This document shows, in pieces, positions 58,703 to 64,000 of a stretch of 64,000 nt of DNA (its first letter is position 1; each line of letters begins with the position of its first letter). Source of the stretch: Streptomyces fulvoviolaceus. Its GTDB lineage: Bacteria > Actinomycetota > Actinomycetes > Streptomycetales > Streptomycetaceae. The stretch covers positions 153,745 through 217,744 of the forward strand of contig NZ_JOEY01000009.1 of assembly GCF_000718165.1 (NCBI RefSeq), in the 5' to 3' direction. The position numbers and the translations under genes are program-made. The notes beneath the pieces were generated by a model that ran no database searches, was not told the DNA's origin, and was given only the letters and a program-made list of their open reading frames with translations.

Positions 58703-60511
58703 TCAGAACACCGCCGTCCCGTCCTGCGTCAGCTTCCAGTTGGTGGCGGCGAAGTCCGCCGGGTTCAGCGTCCCCTTGGCCGTCACGTAGTCGATCATCA
58801 GCTGGCGGATCTCGTTGGTCGAGCTGTAGGCGATGTCCGCGTCCGCGATGTGCGGGTAGCCCGAACCGCCGTTGGCCCGGTAGTTGTTGACGGCGACGAC
58901 GAAGACCTGGTCGTCGGTGACGGCAGTGCCGTCGTAGGCGAGGTTCTTGATCCTCGCCCCCTCCGCCTGGGCGATGTCGATGTCGTACGAGACGCCCGCG
59001 GCGGTGTCGTACATGTAGTCCCAGAAGCTGTTGGCGTTGGTGAGGGTCGCGGTGTCGACCTTGGTGCCGCTCGGGACCTTGGCGTAGTACTTCGCCGCGT
59101 ACTCCAGGTAGTCCTTCAGCTGGGCGCCGGTGAGCTTCTTGCCGTACAGGGTGTTGTCGTAGATGTAGAGCCCGGCGACGTCCCGGATGGTGACGTCACC
59201 GGCCGGGATGTCGGCGGTGCGGCTGAAGGGGGCCGCCACCGAGATCAGCGGGAGGGCGGCGTCCGAGGTGGACAGGCCGGCCGCGACCGTCTTCATCTGG
59301 ACCTCGTGGATGAAGTCCATGATCGGTACGTCCTTCCAGCAGGCCTCCGCGCCCGAGAGGTCCTCGGTGCAGGTGCCGACGGCGGTGTTGACGTACTTCA
59401 CCACCAACTCGTGGTCCGCCTGGAGGAGTTCGGTGATCTCGGGGTCCTCGTCCACCGTGTTCGGGTTGAGGGTCTGGGCCTTCTTGCTCGTCACCTTCCA
59501 CCGGCCGTGGTGGAGTTCGAGCTCGAAGTCGAAGACGGTGAGGCGGTAGCCCCAGCAGTACGGCTCGGAGAGCAGGACGTCCTCGCCGGTCTCCTCGTTG
59601 GTCACGGTGTACGACGGCACCTCGACGTGGGTGTGACCGACGAGGATCGCGTCGATGCCGGGGACCTGCTCGGCGACGAGGTTCGAGGCGTTCTCGACGT
59701 AGGGCAGCTCGTCGCCGTACGACGAACTCCCGTCCAGCCCCGAGTGGTCGGTCAGGAAGACGACGTCGCAGCCGAGCGCGCGGAGGCGGGGCACGTACTT
59801 CTTGGCCTGCTCGACCAGGCCCGGGAAGACCATCTTGCCGCTGACGTTGTCCTTGTCCCACAGCGCGATGCCGGGATTGGTCAGGCCGAGGATGCCGACC
59901 TTGATGTCGGGGGCGCCCGGCACACAGATCCGCTTCACGGTGTACGGGGCGAAGGCGGGCCGGAGCGTCTTCGCGTCGAGCGCGTTGGCGCCGAGCAGCG
60001 GGAAGTGACACTGCTGCTCGAACTTCCTCAGCACGTCGATGCCGTAGTTGAACTCGTGGTTGCCGAGGGCGGCGGCGTCGTAGCGCATGTGGTTCATGGC
60101 GACGGCCATCGGGTGCTCGGGAGCGTCGTCGCCGGTGATCGGGTCCACGCGCGCGTAGTAGTACGCCAGTGACGTGCCCTGGATGATGTCGCCGGCGTCG
60201 ACGAGCAGGACGCGGCCGGCGCCCTTGGCCTCGCGCTGCTGCTTGACGAGCGTGGCGACACGGGCGACGCCGACGGAGTTGCCCTTGCTGTCCTTGTAGG
60301 CCGCGTCGGTGTAGTAGTCCCAGTCGAAGACGTGGCTGTGCAGGTCGGTGGTGCCGAGGATGGAGAACGACCAGGTTCGGGGGGCCTTTTCGGGCTTGCG
60401 GTCGGCGGCCTGGGCGGGGCCTGCCGCGACGCTCCCCGCGGCGGCGACGGCCGCACCGGTGACGGCCGACTTCTTCACGAACTGCCTGCGGTTCATGGGA
60501 CTGACGGGCAT
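58703..60511 (-). CDS. Tat-exported 5'-nucleotidase/2',3'-cyclic phosphodiesterase-like enzyme
   Basis: A 602-residue secreted metallophosphatase. MNRRQFVKKSAVTGAAVAAA is a Tat signal (RRQFVKK), with cleavage near AQA-A at residue 35. The metallophosphoesterase domain has FSILGTTDLHSHVFDWDYY, LLVDAGDIIQGT, AALGNHEFNYG (GNHE), VVFLTDHSG and LVGHTHVEVPS. A 5'-nucleotidase C-terminal domain follows (VAAPFSRTADIPAGDVTIRD, LYIYDNTLYGKKLTGAQLKD, VVAVNNYRANGGSGYP). Such enzymes release phosphate from extracellular nucleotides. The ATG at 60511 follows GCAGGAGACCGC. It converges on the remnant at 58454-58699. No PHO box is evident in the upstream 140 bp. Confidence 0.94.
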   Translation of the reverse strand: MPVSPMNRRQFVKKSAVTGAAVAAAGSVAAGPAQAADRKPEKAPRTWSFSILGTTDLHSHVFDWDYYTDAAYKDSKGNSVGVARVATLVKQQREAKGAGRVLLVDAGDIIQGTSLAYYYARVDPITGDDAPEHPMAVAMNHMRYDAAALGNHEFNYGIDVLRKFEQQCHFPLLGANALDAKTLRPAFAPYTVKRICVPGAPDIKVGILGLTNPGIALWDKDNVSGKMVFPGLVEQAKKYVPRLRALGCDVVFLTDHSGLDGSSSYGDELPYVENASNLVAEQVPGIDAILVGHTHVEVPSYTVTNEETGEDVLLSEPYCWGYRLTVFDFELELHHGRWKVTSKKAQTLNPNTVDEDPEITELLQADHELVVKYVNTAVGTCTEDLSGAEACWKDVPIMDFIHEVQMKTVAAGLSTSDAALPLISVAAPFSRTADIPAGDVTIRDVAGLYIYDNTLYGKKLTGAQLKDYLEYAAKYYAKVPSGTKVDTATLTNANSFWDYMYDTAAGVSYDIDIAQAEGARIKNLAYDGTAVTDDQVFVVAVNNYRANGGSGYPHIADADIAYSSTNEIRQLMIDYVTAKGTLNPADFAATNWKLTQDGTAVF

Positions 60512-60654
60512 GCGGTCTCCTGCGAGAACGGGATGAGGGGTGAGCCGGGGTGAGCCATGCGGGGACTACACGCGTAGATGCTGGTCGCACACCCGTGCGC
60601 CGGGAACCAGGAACAGACCATGTCCAGGTCAATTTCCTGGCATGATCCCGGATC

Positions 60655-61488
60655 ATGAGAGCAAAACGGGCCGGACGTTGGGCGGCGACCGCCGTGGTGC
60701 CGGTGTTCGCCGTGCTGTGGCTGACGGTCGGACCCCGCGCTCTGGAGGACCACCTCGGCGTCGGGGTCGCGGCGAGCGACGAGGTGCCGGGCTCCAAGAC
60801 CTTCGCCGGCGCCTGGCAGACGGGCCTGGACGAGGACAGCGACCTCTTGAGCATCCGGCTCGACGTCCTGCCCGGCGCCCGGGCGGGCGAGGACGGCGCC
60901 ACGGTCGTCTCGGCCACGAGCGACACGGTCTGCTCGGGCCGCGCGACCGTGCAGTCCCGGTCGAAGGACACGCTGGTGCTCGGCGGGTTCGACGTACGGC
61001 GGACCGGACCGGGCGCCAGCTCCGGGACGACGTACGACTGCGGCCTGCCCGCCACCATGAAGCTGGTGTCGGACCCCGGCAACGGCGGGATCATGTGGGA
61101 GCAGAAGCCCATGACCTCCGTCCAGGTGGACCGGGTCTCGGCCGCGTCCGTCGCGGTCCCCGAGGCCTTCCTCGGCGACTGGTACGACACCCGCGGCAGC
61201 CTCCAGGTCACCGTCCGCCCGGGCACCGCGGGCACCCTCGCCGTGCAGGGCGTCGACGACGGGAACGGGCGGCACTGCGAGTGGGAGGCCGCGCTCCTGG
61301 ACGTACGGCCGACGACGCTCGCGACGACCGGCGCGCACGTGATCGCGGAGGAGTCGGACCCGGCCTGCCGGTCCGCGAAGGTGTCGTATCTCTACGACGT
61401 CGAGGGCGGCGGCGATTCCGCGACGCTCACCCGGCACTCCAACGCGGAGGTCACCACGCTGGAGTTGAAGCGGCGACCGTCATCGTGA
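60655..61488 (+). CDS. Secreted or membrane-anchored hypothetical protein
   Basis: A 277-residue protein with an N-terminal signal/anchor (RAGRWAATAVVPVFAVLWLT, residues about 5-24). Two similar extracellular halves are visible: FAGAWQTGLDEDSDLLSIRL with DTVCSGRATVQSR and YDCGLPATMKLV, then FLGDWYDTRGSLQVTVRPGT with HCEWEAALLDVRP and ESDPACRSAKVSY. The second half resembles the domain of the membrane protein at 51158-51754. The paired cysteines likely form disulfides. I recognise no named family. The ATG at 60655 is the first after the divergent phosphatase promoter; it ends 60 bp before the convergent purA stop. Confidence 0.78.
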   Translation: MRAKRAGRWAATAVVPVFAVLWLTVGPRALEDHLGVGVAASDEVPGSKTFAGAWQTGLDEDSDLLSIRLDVLPGARAGEDGATVVSATSDTVCSGRATVQSRSKDTLVLGGFDVRRTGPGASSGTTYDCGLPATMKLVSDPGNGGIMWEQKPMTSVQVDRVSAASVAVPEAFLGDWYDTRGSLQVTVRPGTAGTLAVQGVDDGNGRHCEWEAALLDVRPTTLATTGAHVIAEESDPACRSAKVSYLYDVEGGGDSATLTRHSNAEVTTLELKRRPSS

Positions 61489-61548
61489 TGAGGACGGCCG
61501 CCGCTTCTGGCCCTGCACCAGCAGGGATCCTGCTCCACAGAACTCTCT

Positions 61549-62868
<1,320 letters not shown>

Positions 62869-62958
62869 TCAGGGGCGTACGCGACACGGCACGTGCCTCG
62901 TACACCGGCGGCCTTCGTTGGCCGCAACCCGTCGGACCGGATGCCCCGGAATAGACGA

Positions 62959-62986
62959 AGCCCCTGGCGCAATAGCGCAAGGGGCT
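62959..62986 (-). promoter_or_regulatory. Hairpin in the purA leader/divergent promoter
   Basis: AGCCCCT and AGGGGCT form the outer stem, GCGC-AATA-GCGC the inner one. It lies 127 bp upstream of purA and 34 bp upstream of the divergent gene. No recognised riboswitch motif. It may be a terminator or attenuator, or a shared regulator site. Confidence 0.35.
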
Positions 62987-63019
62987 CTTGCACAAAGATG
63001 CTACCCGAGGAAGCGAGGC

Positions 63020-63871
63020 ATGGCCGAGGTGGCGACTTTCGCGACTTCCGATCACCTGCTGGTGGTCATCGATCCGGTCGCCCTTCAGACGGACGGCGAG
63101 TCCGTCCGGATCGCGAAAGACGTGCTCAGCGCGGGTGCCGGGGTCAAAGTGTGCATGCCGGAGGGGCCGGAGGAGTTCGCCCGGGTCCTGGCCCGGCGGG
63201 GCTCGCGGCGACCGGTGCTCGTCGGCGACGACCGCGCGCTGATGCGCACGGTGGCCCTGCTGCACCGGCAGCGGGAGCTGGCCGGATGCGTGCTGTCGGT
63301 GGTGCCGGTGGGGGCCGCCCTGTCGGTGGCGCGCTCCCTGGGCCTCCCCACGGGGGCGGTGGCGGCCGCGCGGGCCGTCCTCGACGGGGTCGAGCGGCGG
63401 CTGGACATGCTGGTGGACGACAGCGACGGGGTGGTGCTGGGCGCGTTGCGGATTCCGCCGGTTCCGGTGCCGGTGGCTGCGACGGAGGAGGCGCACGGCC
63501 GTCCCTGGCTGCGGACGTACCAGTCCCTCGTACGCACGCTGGTGCCGGCGCGGCCCGCCCGGGAGCCCGTGCCGCCGGTCGCCGGGCCCTCCCGTCTCCG
63601 GGTGGAGGTCGACGGAGTGACGCTGGTGGATCTGGACCAGCCCGTGGAGGCGGTGTCGGTGACTCCGGGCGAGTCGGGCCTGGCCGAGGTCGAGGTGCGG
63701 CCGGCGTCGGTGGGCGCGGAGGCGTCGCCGCTGCGGGCCTCGGGGAAGACGGTGACCGTGGTCGGCGCGGATTTTCGGTATCGGGCGGATGCGGGGGTGT
63801 GCGGGCCGGTGCGGAGGCGGACGTGGACGGTGCGGGAGGGGGCGTTGGGGTTGATGTTGCCGGGGCGGTGA
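63020..63871 (+). CDS. Degenerate diacylglycerol-kinase-like protein
   Basis: A 283-residue protein whose first half resembles the diacylglycerol/lipid kinase catalytic domain: DHLLVVIDPVALQTDGESVR, VLVGDDRALMRTVALLHRQR and CVLSVVPVGAALSVARSLGL. In active kinases a GGDGT loop binds ATP; the equivalent here is VGDDRALM, so catalytic function is doubtful. The second half is beta-rich (RLRVEVDGVTLVDLDQPVEA, GKTVTVVGADFRYRADAG). No TM. The ATG at 63020 follows GAGGAAGCGAGGC. Its conserved place beside purA suggests a maintained role, perhaps binding rather than phosphorylation. Confidence 0.8.
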   Translation: MAEVATFATSDHLLVVIDPVALQTDGESVRIAKDVLSAGAGVKVCMPEGPEEFARVLARRGSRRPVLVGDDRALMRTVALLHRQRELAGCVLSVVPVGAALSVARSLGLPTGAVAAARAVLDGVERRLDMLVDDSDGVVLGALRIPPVPVPVAATEEAHGRPWLRTYQSLVRTLVPARPAREPVPPVAGPSRLRVEVDGVTLVDLDQPVEAVSVTPGESGLAEVEVRPASVGAEASPLRASGKTVTVVGADFRYRADAGVCGPVRRRTWTVREGALGLMLPGR

Positions 63872-63903
63872 CGGTTGCGGGGGGGGTGCGCGTCCACCTG
63901 ACT

Positions 63904-64000
63904 CGCCCCCGCCGCCCCTTCCCATTCCCGTCCCTGGGGGCTGCGCCCCCAGACCCCCCTTTTCGGCCCTGAAGGGGCCTCGTCCTCAAACGCCGGACGG
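63904..64000. repeat. Dispersed 3'-end element, CCTCAAACGCCGGACGG family, copy 3 (truncated by window end)
   Basis: CGCCCCCGCCGCCCCTTCCC, the GGGGGCTGCGCCCCC hairpin, GGCCCTGAAGGGGC and CGTCCTCAAACGCCGGACGG appear in the same order as at 30731-30858 and 47894-48022. It starts 32 bp after the diacylglycerol-kinase-like gene stop and continues past the window. Confidence 0.75.

Overview
The window is a high-GC actinobacterial chromosome segment, almost certainly Streptomyces. Supporting this are the strong third-position G/C bias, many GTG and TTG starts, four-base ATGA/GTGA stop-start overlaps, and lineage markers: WblA, an SsgA-like protein, an ECF41 sigma factor and twin-arginine secreted enzymes. 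Gene order around wblA (SCO3579 in S. coelicolor), asd/ask, recR and purA looks like conserved core. Short islands of repeats, a MITE, an IS200/IS605-type element and lineage-specific genes are interspersed.

Layout. 1-7 kb: partial Nudix gene, RidA and DUF4177 (minus strand), two coupled ArsA-type ATPases, wblA (minus) and a class A penicillin-binding protein. 7-10 kb: small membrane protein, GatB/YqeY, metallophosphoesterase, Pr6Pr membrane protein and tRNA-Pro(CGG). 10-16 kb: an efflux/cell-envelope stress unit (lipoprotein, peptidoglycan-binding adaptor, MacB-like ATPase and permease, sensor kinase) with a convergent OmpR-type regulator. Two 11-bp direct repeats precede it. 16.6-20.5 kb: one giant HTH-STAND NTPase-TM-WD40 protein with 14 blades. 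20.8-28.6 kb: glycosyltransferase, two paralogous amidohydrolases separated by a MITE, dienelactone hydrolase, dinucleotide-binding oxidoreductase, TetR regulator and a UPF0718/TIGR03943 permease pair. 28.7-34 kb: RCK-TM-RCK protein, S9 peptidase, SnoaL-like protein and SURF1.

34-46 kb: a sigma factor with a membrane partner, asd-ask (aspartate pathway), a two-component system, small exported proteins, TauE/SafE permease, an XRE/SsgA-like pair, and a DoxX-ECF41 operon with a recognisable autoregulatory promoter. 45-56 kb: DUF5063-recR, YbaB, a SLATT-like 2TM protein, M28 peptidase, a membrane-tethered PstS-like protein, a MarR/DJ-1 pair with tandem operators, class III aminotransferase and GntR. 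56.4-58.7 kb: an IS200/IS605-type element (catalytically intact TnpB plus a divergent ribbon-helix-helix gene sharing a perfect palindrome) has truncated an NmrA-like gene. 58.7-64 kb: Tat-exported 5'-nucleotidase-like phosphatase, a secreted protein, purA and a degenerate diacylglycerol-kinase-like protein.

All assignments come from reading the sequence and remembered family motifs; no database search was run. The observations most worth a second look are the TnpB/RHH module, a Cys motif shared between the lipoprotein and the kinase sensor of the same operon, the 14-blade STAND protein, the MITE copies, and several operator-like repeats.
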